Under the pieces are notes generated by a model that made no database searches, was not told the origin of the DNA, and saw only the letters and a list, made by a program, of their open reading frames with translations. Positions 47,492-58,800 of a DNA stretch of 64,000 nt are shown here, piece by piece. This stretch comes from Chaetomium olivaceum. Its lineage: Eukaryota > Ascomycota > Sordariomycetes > Sordariales > Chaetomiaceae. The position numbers were made by a program, and so were the translations under genes. Location of the stretch: the NCBI GenBank assembly GCA_039881045.1, contig JAYWVB010000040.1, positions 1 to 64,000 on the forward strand. Direction: 5' to 3'. The first letter of the stretch is position 1; the number at the start of each line of letters is the position of its first letter.

Positions 47492-48433
47492 ATGTACCCC
47501 CTTCTTATGTTTTTCCTCCTTTTTTCTGGGGCTAGCAAGTTGGCCGCCGCAGCACCAGTACTTATCCGTAATCATCACCCGCTGCTCAACTCGCCGCTCT
47601 TCAACACCCCCTTGTCGCCACCCCCTTCTGCCCTGGGCAGCGTCTTCCCCAGGCTCTTTCGCTCCCCGCAGGACTCGAAACCCAACACAGTCAACCTTGA
47701 TACACGCTCCCACCATAACCAGCCCCCCGAGAATCCAAAGGATCATCTCTTGAACGCCATCACAGTCACCGGCACCGCCCCCTCCTCTCCCACGTCGGCA
47801 TCAACACAACACCTCCCGGACGTGGAAGCAACCCCAAGCCCAACAGCCCCTAACCCAGCAACCAACTCATCTACACCTTCCACCGCCAGCAACAGCAACA
47901 GCAGCAGCAAACCCACCCGCGGGTCAGTCATCATCATCCCCGTCCCCACCACAACCATCCTCCCCGCCGGATCGAGCACCACCAACACCACCCCCACCCC
48001 CACCTCAACAGCCGTCCCAGTCATCATTCTCCCGACCATAGCACCAACGGAGACGGAGCTGGCCACCTCGTCCTCAACTACAGGTACAGGCAGCAGCAGC
48101 ACCACCACCACCACCACCGCCACCACCGCCACCACCACGCCCGCCGCCGCAGCAGCACCCCAGCAGCAGCAGTCCGTCACCCTCCTGGAGACAGTCGCCT
48201 TCACCACGACCGTGCTGCCGGCTGTGACGGTCACGGGCTTGTTCACGCTGACCAGTGTGGTGGTGGTTAGTGTTGGTGGAGTGCCGGTTGGTGGGGCGAC
48301 GTCGGTTACGGGTGGTACGGATGGTGCGGGTGGTACGGGTACTGCGGGTACTTCTGGTACTGCTACTGCTGCTGGTGGTACCTTTTCTACGAAGGCAACG
48401 GTGGTGATTCTTCCGACGACGGTGTTTGGTTAG
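47492..48433 (+). CDS. Secreted Ser/Thr/Pro-rich protein (cell-wall or adhesin-like)
   Basis: Predicted secreted protein of 313 aa with no known catalytic domain. The start chosen, Met 47492, gives a classic signal peptide (MYPLLMFFLLFSGASKLAAAAP) with cleavage likely after the Ala run. An upstream in-frame ATG at 47237 would add 85 residues and bury this signal, so it is less likely. Residues about 100-230 are dominated by Ser, Thr, Pro and Asn with many possible O-glycosylation sites, as in fungal wall glycoproteins. The C-terminal part has Val/Thr-rich beta-like segments (FTTTVLPAVTVTGLFTLTSV) and a Gly/Thr/Ala-rich stretch before VVILPTTVFG. There is no clear C-terminal GPI hydrophobic tail, and no cysteine pattern is evident. 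The 3' flank is rich in GGT/GTG, continuing the codon bias. Confidence 0.72.
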   Translation: MYPLLMFFLLFSGASKLAAAAPVLIRNHHPLLNSPLFNTPLSPPPSALGSVFPRLFRSPQDSKPNTVNLDTRSHHNQPPENPKDHLLNAITVTGTAPSSPTSASTQHLPDVEATPSPTAPNPATNSSTPSTASNSNSSSKPTRGSVIIIPVPTTTILPAGSSTTNTTPTPTSTAVPVIILPTIAPTETELATSSSTTGTGSSSTTTTTTATTATTTPAAAAAPQQQQSVTLLETVAFTTTVLPAVTVTGLFTLTSVVVVSVGGVPVGGATSVTGGTDGAGGTGTAGTSGTATAAGGTFSTKATVVILPTTVFG

Positions 48434-51400
48434 TGGTGGTGATGGGGGGTGTTGTGGGGCTTGGTGGGGGGAGGGAGGGAGGGAGGATGGCTGTGGTTGT
48501 GGTGGTGAAGGCTGTTGGGAGTGGTGTCGGTTGGTGGTTCTCACCGCATTTCCCTTTCGTCTTTTTTTCTTCGTCTTGTTCACAGCGAGTGAATGCCCGA
48601 AAAGGGGGTACCAGCGGTTGTCGCGGCCTCATTGGCGACAGCTGGCTGACATGGTGCCAACAGGCTGCTGCCAATGGCTAGCGTTCGTTCGGGGACAACC
48701 ACCGTTATTCTTTGCCAGGCTAGAAGGCGCACCTGGAGAGACGAAATAAAGGCCGGGGCGTTGGCCTTCTTGTCAGAAGCCACACCAGGTAGCTCTATCT
48801 ACGACTTGCGAAGTAGAAGATACATCCAGAAGGCAGATTCAGCCCTGGCGTTCAGGGTCCAAACTAAGCTGTCTGTCTTAACCCGCCTCCCAGTTTGTGG
48901 AGGCAGTCTCAGATCCGTCAACGCGGTCTCTGCGCCGGGCGGCCCAACTCGCGGCCACAGTGTGTGATGCAACGGACCCGGGGAATGCCATGCTGCGGCT
49001 CAGCACAGGTATCGCCAGCCTCACTCGCACGCTAAACCGACATGAGCGAGTTTCTGGAACGCGCAGCCTGATCAAGAGATGTGTTCGTCGCCGTACCCAC
49101 CCAGTTGTTAAAAGCAGACGCACACTTGGCTGTTTGCCTCGCCGTTGGACGGCAAAGCCACACATCTGGAGTATTGTTTGTTCGCAGGCCTGTGTTTCAG
49201 GGGTCGATGGGGATGAGGAAAAGATCTCGAGCTGCATCCGCAGGTATGGTTCGCAAGACCGTTTGATAGGCTGGCATGCGCTCCATGGGTTTCTGAGGAG
49301 GATGCAGCCACACAAAAACCAACTGGGCTCACCAGCAGTATGAGCCCAAGCGAGACGCCGAACGGGGTGTGACGATGCATCCACGAAGGGGTACCAACCA
49401 TTAAAACCGGTTTGCCCGCTCGGCTGGTAGTATCTGCAGCAAGAAGCCAACAATGGCTCGGGAACAGTAAGGCTCACCCAACATGTCCTGTGTGTTTTGT
49501 CTTCGGGGCTGTGGTGGTTTGAGTGGAGGCAGTGGGGGGATTGAACATGTAGGATAGCTGTGGTTCCTCCCGAACGTCGTCGTGGGTACAACCCGTGTGT
49601 CAGAAGGAAGATGCGGTAAGATGTGCTCTGGTATATGCTCCAACTCAGGCTACGGGTTGTTCCTTTCAGGGTTTGACCCCCCGCAGTTCCAGAGGAAGAG
49701 CTGTCAGTGCCGAAAGGCTTAGGTGGTGGGAAAGGGTCGGAACCGTTCAACGATCATGCTGAAACGTACCAATGGCGATGACTTACGGCCTGCGGCAGCA
49801 ACGGGAGAAGGGAACCCACCAGATCCGGTTCAAGCGCGCCAATCCGACCAGTAACAATCATGGGGCGTCTTCATGAGGCATGCTGGACGGCAGAGGAGAG
49901 GAGGTGAAAATAGGCAGTGGCTGCATCGTTCACCAGCCTCTACTGCGCTGGAAGAGGTGCTCTTCCAACCATTTCCATTCCTGTTTCCGGTGATCTCTTT
50001 GCGGTTAGCCGACTCGTCGCACCTTTCGCTCTCACATTCGTACACAGTAACAGCGGCCGAGGTATTTCGGTGATTTGCGTTGCAAAAACCGAGACACTTG
50101 GCATCGGGAGCGATAGCCGGAACGATAACTCACGGTAACGATACCCGGGAAAGTCAGGACGTTAGGCGAGCACCGGGGAACGCGGGGAGAAAGGCGTTTG
50201 GGTGAATGGTTCAGTGGGCTGGTAACTGGTTCTCGACCTCTGATATGCGCCGGATGCTTTCTCTGTTGTTGCGAATTACATGACAGGTGTTGTCGAGGCT
50301 GGTCTTTGCATTGATGGCGCAATCGTGTGGTCGCCGAGTTACCAACCGGACGGGTAGCCGAAGTTGCAACTTGCGTGCTTGAACGTTGGCCCGTTGTCTC
50401 TGAACCATTGACCTCGTGGTGTTCGTTCTTTGCTTCACCAATTAGGGCTGCAGGGGGTACCCGACTCGACGAAATCATGCACGAAGTCCTCGCAGAATGC
50501 GCAGGTTGTTTTTCGTAAAATGGGCCTCAAGACTGACTCCAAAGAGACGAAGGACATCGGTCTCGGCGGCTGCGCTGGCTGGCTTCCTTCCGTTTTCAGA
50601 AGTTTGAATTTTACTCGTCAGTCGGGACCCATCATGCGCCTTCCTGGCCAACGAAATGAGAGATTATTATTGGGCCCTCCCTCTTCGGCACTGACTGTCC
50701 CCTCAAACTGGAATTTGATTGCCGCAAACACGACCGTCTCAACTTTCAACCCCCTCCGGCCTGCCGAGACCGTCGAGGTCTAAGCCATCATAGCGAAAAG
50801 CTGACGTATAGAAGGGCCGCTCAAATGCGCTATGCTGCGCCGTGCTCAGGCTTTCTTCTCTGACGTGGCACCTTATTCTCGGGTTCTCACTTACCAACAT
50901 GAGATGAATGGGATGGTTGCAATCTTTGCAAACCTCCAAATTAACAGCATTGGCCTAACGTTTATTTTTGGACGCTGTGGGTTTACGACGAGGATTGGGA
51001 CAAAGCTGCCTGGACCTGAAAATCGCGCGGATTGACGGTGGAGATCGGTGAAGCACTTAGGATTGCCAGACATTTGTACTGGAAAGTCATTCTTACCAAA
51101 TATTGCGACAGATTCATCAATCTCCATGGTCCGCGAGACATTGCGAGCCCCTGCCTTGACAGCCACCAAGGGGCTGACAGTTTGGGCCTATCAAATTGGT
51201 TACCAACAGAACGGTAATACAGTGTGACACTGTAAACAAATATCAAAACCATGGACAGCGGTTGGCTCGTTTCCATGCCAAGAGTGTGTTGGTTGGAGCG
51301 TTATTGGAGTGGGACCGATTCTCGACGTTCATAGGCCATGGGGGAGATGCCTTCCTCTTCCGCCCTGCACAAGGCCTTTCTCGAGCAGCGTGCCTACCCT

Positions 51401-53616
51401 GGGATGCTGCACTGGTTGCGGGGTCCTGACAGGTCCTTTTCTCAGTCCGGGTCTGCTGCCCATCGCTCGGCCAACTCACCGCCCGCGCAGGCCGCACCAG
51501 AGCGTCTTTCCATGACTTTGCACGTCGCCCATGTGTAGTCTATCAACGAAGATACTTTGATAGCGGCGACGGCACACGCGGAGATGCGGCAACTTGGATG
51601 AGTCTAGAAGCAGCCGAGACCCTGCACGTGCATACAGAACATTCAATGATGGAAGGTATGTGTGGACTTAGTAACAGTGCGACGAGCAGGGGGAAGCTGC
51701 TGCATGGCAGCGCCAGCCGCACTCTGCAGAACTGGATCGAGATGGCCCCTGCTTAGAACGGATGGAAAGAGGCTCCCGCTGGGCAAAAAGACCGATACAC
51801 CCAAAGTACACAGAGCTCTCTTGATCCGATATTTCTCGGTGAAATCGAGCCCGAACTTAAGAAAACGAAGTGGAACAAAATCTCCGACTTTTTGTCTTCT
51901 TTATTTTTGTGTATCAGTTTTTTTGGCCAGAGGGAGAGAGGCAAAGCATGAAGCCAAGACAGGCTAGAGATCTCCCATCCAAAACCGTCGCCGTCCGTGT
52001 GTCTCCATGGACAAACCCGCCCGCGAGCGAGGATCATCCACGGACCACTTGCATGTGCTTTCTCTTTGCATTTCCATTACGAGCAAGAAAAGAATAAGAA
52101 AAGGGTTTTACGGATATTTAATGGCAGGTGATGAGGATGAAGACTCTAGGTACCTAGGTACATGCCCGTCCGGGCATATCTGCTTTCGGAGATAGCAGGT
52201 ACATTAAATGTCAGGGCAGGCGCATTCGGGGCGAGAATTCAAGCGAGACCCCCATGGAGACGCCTTCCCCCCGCACAAAACCACACCAGGAGTAATTCTT
52301 TTTCATCCCTGCTTATGTTTTCTTGCCTACCCCGGGTTATTTTGGCAATTCCTTCCTTCCCCCCACATTGATTCCCTGAGAAGTTCGCCAGTACCTACCG
52401 AGGTACTCATCCCGCAGAAGCAGCATTGGGGGCATGGAGCCACAATCTCTTCGATTGCAAACATCGAGTCACAAGGCTCTACCGGCATCTGACGAGGGCA
52501 TTGTGCGTGGGCAGCATACAGCGACGATCCGCCTCTTTCACATCATCATCCAGAGTCAGTCGGAGTCACCGTTTCCGACAGCTCACCTTGTTCCCGCCTC
52601 CGTTTCCGACGAGCAGAGCATCAATCAGGAGTGCAGTCGAAGCCAACAGTGACATTCAGGGATTGGGACCCAGAGCTTGCCGAGAAGTTACCCACTTGGT
52701 CGCTTCGATTCCCTTCTGCAGGTCTCACAGGGCGTTCAAATGCCAATCAGGGTGTGAGCGCAGAGCTACCGGGAGGACACCCCCGGGGACCAGGGAAGCT
52801 TGCTTAGCGGGCGCTTCTTCTGGCCACCCAGGATCACCAAAGTACGGGGTACTTCCACGCGACGGCTGGCCGCGTTCCGTCTTTGTCAGATGATCTCAGC
52901 CGAGTCGAGTCTCCCTCCCACCCTGGATCACCATTTCTGCACTCGGCCCTCCAGTCTCCAGATGCTCAGTTGAAGGTTACCATCCTTGAGCTGCTACAGA
53001 CTGCAGCAAAATAATACACCGACAAGATAAAACCTGGAAGACACAGTCGACTCGAGTCTGCCTCGGTGATCTCGGACAGATGCTAGGTTCAGCAAGCTCC
53101 TCCCGGATAGTTACCCAAGATATCCCTCCCACGTCTCCCAGTCTTTCTTCTCGCGGAACTTGAAAGCCATCTGGCCTTGGTGGCCCCCCCCCCCCCCCCC
53201 CCCCAAACAGAACAGGCCGTTCTGGACGAGGCAGAGACACACGGCGCCTCCTAAACCCAACCTGATAGGCGACTGGGCTCGCCCAGTGACAAGGCGAGTC
53301 TGTCCCAACTACGCCCAGGGTCAGCTGCCGAGCTACCTCGCGCCGACCGCAACGGGCCAGCAATATCTGCCGTGTTCCCTGTCGACAACATATAAGAGGC
53401 TTAAGTCTGTGGCCCTCAACCGCTTGCTCCGCAAAGCTTAGCCCCTCATTCTTCATCTTCTCACCGATCCATTACGCGGTCTTGCATCGTCGAAGTCACC
53501 ATCTGCCTACACTGACAACAACACATCCACAACATCCATTTCGCAAAATCCCTCCTATTGCCACCTCCCACCATCCCTTGACCTCCAAGCACTTCCCACG
53601 CATCCGAGCTGCGACC
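48434..53616. other. 5.2-kb intergenic region, no gene recognised
   Basis: Both strands carry only frames without recognisable domains. A 21-nt C run lies at 53184-53204. The final about 200 bp before 53617 are C/A/T-rich leader sequence. Small or fast-evolving genes could be hidden here. Confidence 0.5.
53184..53204. repeat. Poly-C tract of 21
   Basis: Twenty-one consecutive C residues about 410 bp upstream of the ATG at 53617. The complementary strand is a G21 run capable of G-quadruplex-like structure and prone to sequencing error. Confidence 0.9.
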
Positions 53617-55090
53617 ATGACTTACCACCACCACGAAGGCTTCTATCCTCCGGGGCCGCCACCCAAGCAGCCCTTAGAGGAGCGCTCAGCCTCGGTCTCA
53701 TCAACCTCGTCATCCACATCATATTCGGTACCATATGACGCCGTCACCACCCACAATATCGGCATCTCACGGACTGTGTCGCCAGCATCCGGGGTTTCCG
53801 ACTTGGAAACAGACTCTGTTCTGTACTCGAGGAATCAGTTCTCTACGCTTGCTCACGAGCATCAGTCCGCACCTGGTGTTTCTGGCCCAGGAGCGGGTGC
53901 TGTGATGTACTCGAGGAATCACTACCAAACACTTGGCCACGAACACCAACCCGCATTTCGATCCCATACCACGCCGCTCCCGTCGCAACTTCTCCACCCT
54001 CAAGCCACCTCTCCGCACACATTCTACTCGTCCTTCCAGCCTCCGAGACAGATTCTACCGTTGCCGCCATACAGTGGATACTCAGTCGGTACTCTGCATC
54101 CGCAATCAACATCTTTACACCAACAACCAACCTCTCTCGACCACCATCATTCATCCTCTCTCTACCCTCAGCCGTCGTCTCTACATCAGCAACCATCCTC
54201 TCTCCACTATCAACCATCGCCTTTGCACTATGAAACTTGGCCTCAGGATTGTGCTCCCACGTCTTATCATTCTCTGCCAACTCCGCCCTCACATCAACTG
54301 CCGCCACAGAACCAGCCTCGGGCAAAGTCAGCCACGCCAGACGAGCCGGGGCCGCTCCTGAGGTTTCTGCAGCAACTGCCACCCGCCGTCATCCTCCAGA
54401 TCCAAGAGCATGTAACCTGGTTTCATTGTTGGAAGGTTTACCGGACCAACCGATGGTTCCGAGATAACTTCCACCCGGACAGGCTCCCCGAACGCTTGAA
54501 AATCGGCGGCCTGTTGAGCGCAGAGAAGAACGAGGGACGCGAAGATCCCGAAGATTCAGACATCCTCCGCACCAGCAAACCCCGCAAGAACTTCAATTTC
54601 TTTGGGTGCTACCACTGCTACCGGTTCAGGGGTTTTGAATACTTTGAGTCACAAAAATACGGCATGTTGGCTACCCAGGGAGACGGCACGGAAGAGAGAG
54701 AGCAGTCATACACGCCGCCGCCACCTTCGAAGAGCTCGAGCTTGTCGCCCCCAGCCAACCCGCACTACGACCCCAGCTTGACCCGGAGCAGCCTCCCGAA
54801 CCTCGGCGGCAGCGAAAGGGCGCAGAACAAGCACCTCACCGGCCGGCGACACCTGCTCTACCTCACACGCGCGTGCCAGGAAAACGTCGGAGGAACGGCG
54901 CTTCTGTGTCGACTGTGGACTCAGGAAACAGTTCTACAAGCCGCGCGATGTCATTGATTTGCATCAGCCGCTGAACAAGGGGAACGCGCTCTGGGTCTGC
55001 GACTGCAGGAAACTCCGCCATCGCTTGACCGAAGGCAAGTGTTACGACTGCGATGCCACCGTTCCTTATTCGGTATCGGTGGCGAGGTGA
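53617..55090 (+). CDS. F-box-like, Cys-rich (CxxC) fungal protein with one frame break
   Basis: Conserved fungal type whose function is unknown. The N-terminal 250 residues are Pro/Ser/His/Gln-rich with internal repeats: two YSRNxxxTLxHEHQ blocks and several SSLHQQPSSLHYQPS-type units. An F-box-like helix set follows (LLRFLQQLPPAVILQIQEH, then WKVYRTNRWFRDNF). The last third has paired cysteines in GCYHCYRF, FCVDCGLRKQFY, LWVCDCRKL and KCYDCD, suggesting bound zinc. The frame from Met 53617 runs past about 54815. The Cys-rich end (from about 54821 to the TGA at 55088-55090) lies one base out of register, and there is no GT...AG intron between them. Removing one G from GGG at 54818-54820 would join the parts at about 490 aa. 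Read uncorrected, the frame stops at 54957 and loses three of the four CxxC motifs. A LINE fragment sits about 100 bp after the stop. Confidence 0.7.
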
Positions 55091-55193
55091 TAAATCGGGC
55101 AGGTTGGACAGCACGCTGCAGTTTCTTTGCGTCACCAACAAACTGGGGACTGGGAAGGGAGCATATTTGAGGCAGGCTTGGATTCTTTTGTTC

Positions 55194-55208
55194 ATATTAC
55201 AACTCGAT
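55194..55208. repeat. Left target-site duplication of the LINE (15 bp)
   Basis: ATATTACAACTCGAT, identical to the copy at 55845-55859. Confidence 0.9.
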
Positions 55209-55844
55209 GGCTGAAGGAAGGAGACGGCAGAGCAGTCATCAGACCGGCGGACGACCTGGACCATCAGCGGGAGACGCTGTTCCGGGACGAAACCCTAAGA
55301 CGACACGACGGCCTGAGCAAGGCGAAGAGCTCTCCTGCTGGTCCAGATCCGGACAGGGGCAGTAGGCCTACGGGACTTTCTGTTTACACGGGGAGTCCCA
55401 GAGGTCCTAACGCCCGCCTGCCAGTGCGGCGAGGGACGGGAGACTGCCGAACACCTGGTGGTATGGTGTTTGGCTCCACCGCTGACTCGAAGATGGGAGA
55501 GAACTGATATTCGAACGCGACGGGACTTTTACTCTGTTCTACACGGTATTGATCCTACATCGGCACGGCTCGCGGGGAGGGTCCTGGAATGGCTAATGGA
55601 CTCAGGGAGGCTGATGATGTTCAGTTTGGCCAGGAGGCTTGAGCTGGAAGCGGCGGCCTAGCACGCACCTCCCTCGGAGGCCAGGAGGCCTCCTCTCTTT
55701 GTATACGCAGGCTCACGCACATGTACTTTCCTTAACTGTCGGTATGGGTTTTTTCATCCGGCCCGCGAGGGCGCGGTTTTCCTGTACATTAAATAGCTGA
55801 GGGTCCGGCACGCCTTAGGGCATAGCGGAGTATGAATAATAATA
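55209..55844 (+). mobile_element. 5'-truncated Tad-clade LINE (non-LTR retrotransposon) 3' end
   Basis: A 636-bp insert lies between perfect 15-bp direct repeats and ends in an AATAATA-type tail, the signature of target-primed reverse transcription. It encodes the C-terminus of a Tad-type ORF2: IRTGAVGLRDFLFTRGVPE, then CQCGEGRETAEHLVVWC (the conserved cysteine-histidine end motif of fungal LINEs), then ARLAGRVLEWLMDSGRL and SLARRLELEAAA with a stop at 55659-55661. About 183 bp of 3' UTR follow. The frame upstream of IRTG is one base out of register (after LSKAKSS), so even this remnant has an indel. Reverse transcriptase and endonuclease are missing through 5' truncation. It lies about 100 bp after the F-box-like gene, in the same orientation, and probably within its 3' UTR. 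Confidence 0.92.
55659..55661 (+). other. Stop codon of the LINE ORF2 remnant
   Basis: The TAG after LELEAAA closes the ORF2 C-terminal remnant. The remainder to 55844 is LINE 3' UTR. Confidence 0.8.
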
Positions 55845-55859
55845 ATATTACAACTCGAT
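55845..55859. repeat. Right target-site duplication of the LINE (15 bp)
   Basis: Identical to 55194-55208. The perfect match suggests a fairly recent insertion. Confidence 0.9.
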
Positions 55860-58800
55860 ATCACGGGGTTTTACGGTGGACTTTTCTCTTGTGCCTAGAT
55901 AATTATCTCACGGTCCGCGTTTGAAAAAATGGTCTGGGTGGGTTTCATTAGCACGCACTGGCTTATCTGGCGTTGTAGCCGAATTCAATTGATTCCATCT
56001 GCTAGCAACTGGTGGTCCGTGATTGCATTCCATCCCTCCCCGGCGATCCCTCGTTTCTGATCATCACGTCTGCGCCAAGAGAAAAAGAAGGCTGGCACAG
56101 AAACAAGACTTTCAAAGCAAGACACAAGCAGGGGGGGACAGAAAGAAGCAAAACAGCGATTGACAACTGCCGAAATCTGTCTCGGGATCCCCTCAGGCGC
56201 GCTGAGCAGACTCGGCCACGCACACACGCCACACCTCCCCGGGCGTTGGCGTTGGCGTTGGCTGGCGGAGAATATCCGCGGCCAAATGAGCCCATGCCCC
56301 ACGCTCAAACCCACACACCCGATATTAACGGCAAGCATCATCCCATTATCATCAGCCTCCCCAACAGCAACGGTGGCAGCAGCAGAGGAGGGGAGAGAGA
56401 AAGAGAAAGAGAGAGGCGCGCGGGTTGGCGCAGCACACCTCCCCGGCGGACCAGGGAGGGAGCGAGAGGGAAAAAATGACCAGTCTGTTTTCCTCGGCCG
56501 CGCCGCTGCAACGCAGGAACCAACGGCGCTTTCTAATTGATTCCCAGACTGTCGGGACGGCGCGCTAGCGCACGGCGCTCCCAAAACGGCCTTCTCTCTC
56601 AGCGGGCGGCCCATGCATGCCCCCGACCCCATTTTCTGCCCGGTTTAGTCCGCCTGTGGGGTGTGTCGTCGTCGCCGTCCAGAAGGAGATGGCGGAGCAA
56701 TTGCTGCAGTGTGCATACTGCTGCGGCTGCATGGCGGCGCCTAAGGGGGGGGCTGCAGCCACTTGAGTGATGCCATCCATGTCGGGTGGTGGACGGGCGG
56801 GACGATCAACTTTCTTTTTCTTTTTTGATTTTTTGGCTGTGCGGGAGGGAAGACGCCGTCTTCCGCGCCACAGGTCTCAGCTGCTCCGCGATTATGCGGT
56901 GTGGTGTTGTGTTGTCCATCTTCATTGTCTCAGCTTGACCGTTGAGTCGCCGAGAGAGCGCGGATCCCCCCGCGTGAGGAAGGTCGCAGTTCTCTGATGA
57001 CGATTAGCTTCCGCGACGGGACCAAGGCCCGCGGAGTGCGGGTCGTGGAGAGCTGTCTCGGGCCCGAAGAGGAGAGAGCCATTGGGAGGAAGAAAGGGTA
57101 CGCCAGGTTGCATGGAGTCATCTTGGTCGTGGTGGGGGCAAGGATAGGAGTCGATGGCCATGGATGATGGAACGGGTACCCCGCAAGCTTGCGAGTCTGA
57201 ACATGGAAGCGCCATCCTGCAGGGGGTGTTTGGCGTTCCCTGAAAGGCTAAGCAGGGGACCATCGAACAGGTGTTGGTCGAAGCTGGAGATTGCCCTTTC
57301 CGGGCTTTTTCTGTTTCTGCTTCCTGGCCCGGTCGACGACTCGAAAGTGCGCTACGGCAATTTGCGGAATGGTGGCCAAGAGGGAGTTTCGCAAACAATG
57401 ACCCCTCTCCGCCGCAATCCATGTCCCTGTCAACTTGTCAACGGCAGCTAACGGAGATCCGCTAATGCGCTATTGTGACCACTTGATCGATCCAAGTCCG
57501 GCTTAGAAATCATCGGCGATATAGGGAAAGACCTCGTTGACTGTCAAACTGGATAATTTGGGCTGGCCAGTGAAGGGTGGGGGAGGGGGTGCAGTCAGAG
57601 CAATCTCAAGACCAACAGCTATAACAATGCAATGTAATGGCCAGAATCGTGGATCCCGTCGCCATCCACCGCCGGGTTGGCCGTTTCTCTCAAGCCCAAA
57701 CACCCTCCTCCACAGCGAGCGACAAGGGAATGTCACAGAAGGCTTCTGGATCTGGCCGAGCAAGTGTGCGACAGCCGTCTGCAGGCAGGTGAACGGTCCC
57801 CAGAATATTCTCTGAAAGTCGGAACGTATGGATGGCTTAAGCGCTGAAAGGTGCTGGCGCGCTTAACCCCGAAAATCGACTGCGCAAAGAGAGATTGTAG
57901 CGGTGAAATCCCGGTGGTCTAGCGAGAACCCGTATTGGGCGCTCCGTCCCCCGACTACATCTGATGGTACGATGGATGCGCGTTGGTTGTGGACAAGACT
58001 ACCTGTCGAGCAGACTGGACGCGGTGATTCGGTAACACGACCCGAATCCGCGGGAGCAAAATCCGCTAACCATGCAGCGGCCCAAGGTAACATGATTTGT
58101 GTTGTCTGCGGCCTGCGGACAATATGGTTGCTTTTTCGTGTCTGCCGAGGATGGGGGAACATGGGGCTGTGGTAACAGTGGTAAGTCCGCCTGGGGGTAC
58201 CTAATCAGCCTGGCTTCAGCAACAGCGCTTATTGCTCTCTGAAACTTGGCTATTGGCTTCAGTAAATGAGATCCAGAGCGTTGGGTCGATAGCCACGGGG
58301 AACCCATGAATGGCGGCTTGGTCGAGGGGCCCAACGCAGCAATTCTTGCGAGTGAGTCTGAGTCGGGCAAACAGCGTGGCGTTTCTCAAAATTTCAATCG
58401 AAGTGTAGATCTGGCAGGAAACACCCGTGGACCTTGTAAGCTCCATGGAAGTTCCGATCCATACGGAGGGAGGCACGAGAGAGTATGTGGGGAACCCGGA
58501 AAGGTGTTTGAGCCTTCCTTCCATGAACGTCTGACGCTCCGTTCGCACCTGCCAGGCTCCGTTCACATTGACATTCACCCCGGAAAACTCTGAACATGGC
58601 TGCCTAATGCACTGACACTCTATCGCAGCTCATGCATGATGCCTTCACGGAAACATGGAACACCACTCTTGATAGTTACCTACACAATACTTGATTTCCA
58701 CACCATATCCTTCCTCATGTGGCAGCAGACGGTCATACCGTCTCCTCTCCCAAGGAGTCGTCTCCAGTCGTCTCCCTGTACCCCTGCTATGAGAAGTTTG

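Noticed and set aside
47743..48246. Val/Gly-rich minus-strand frame opposite the secreted protein
   Set aside because: Antisense shadow of Thr/Ser/Pro codons.
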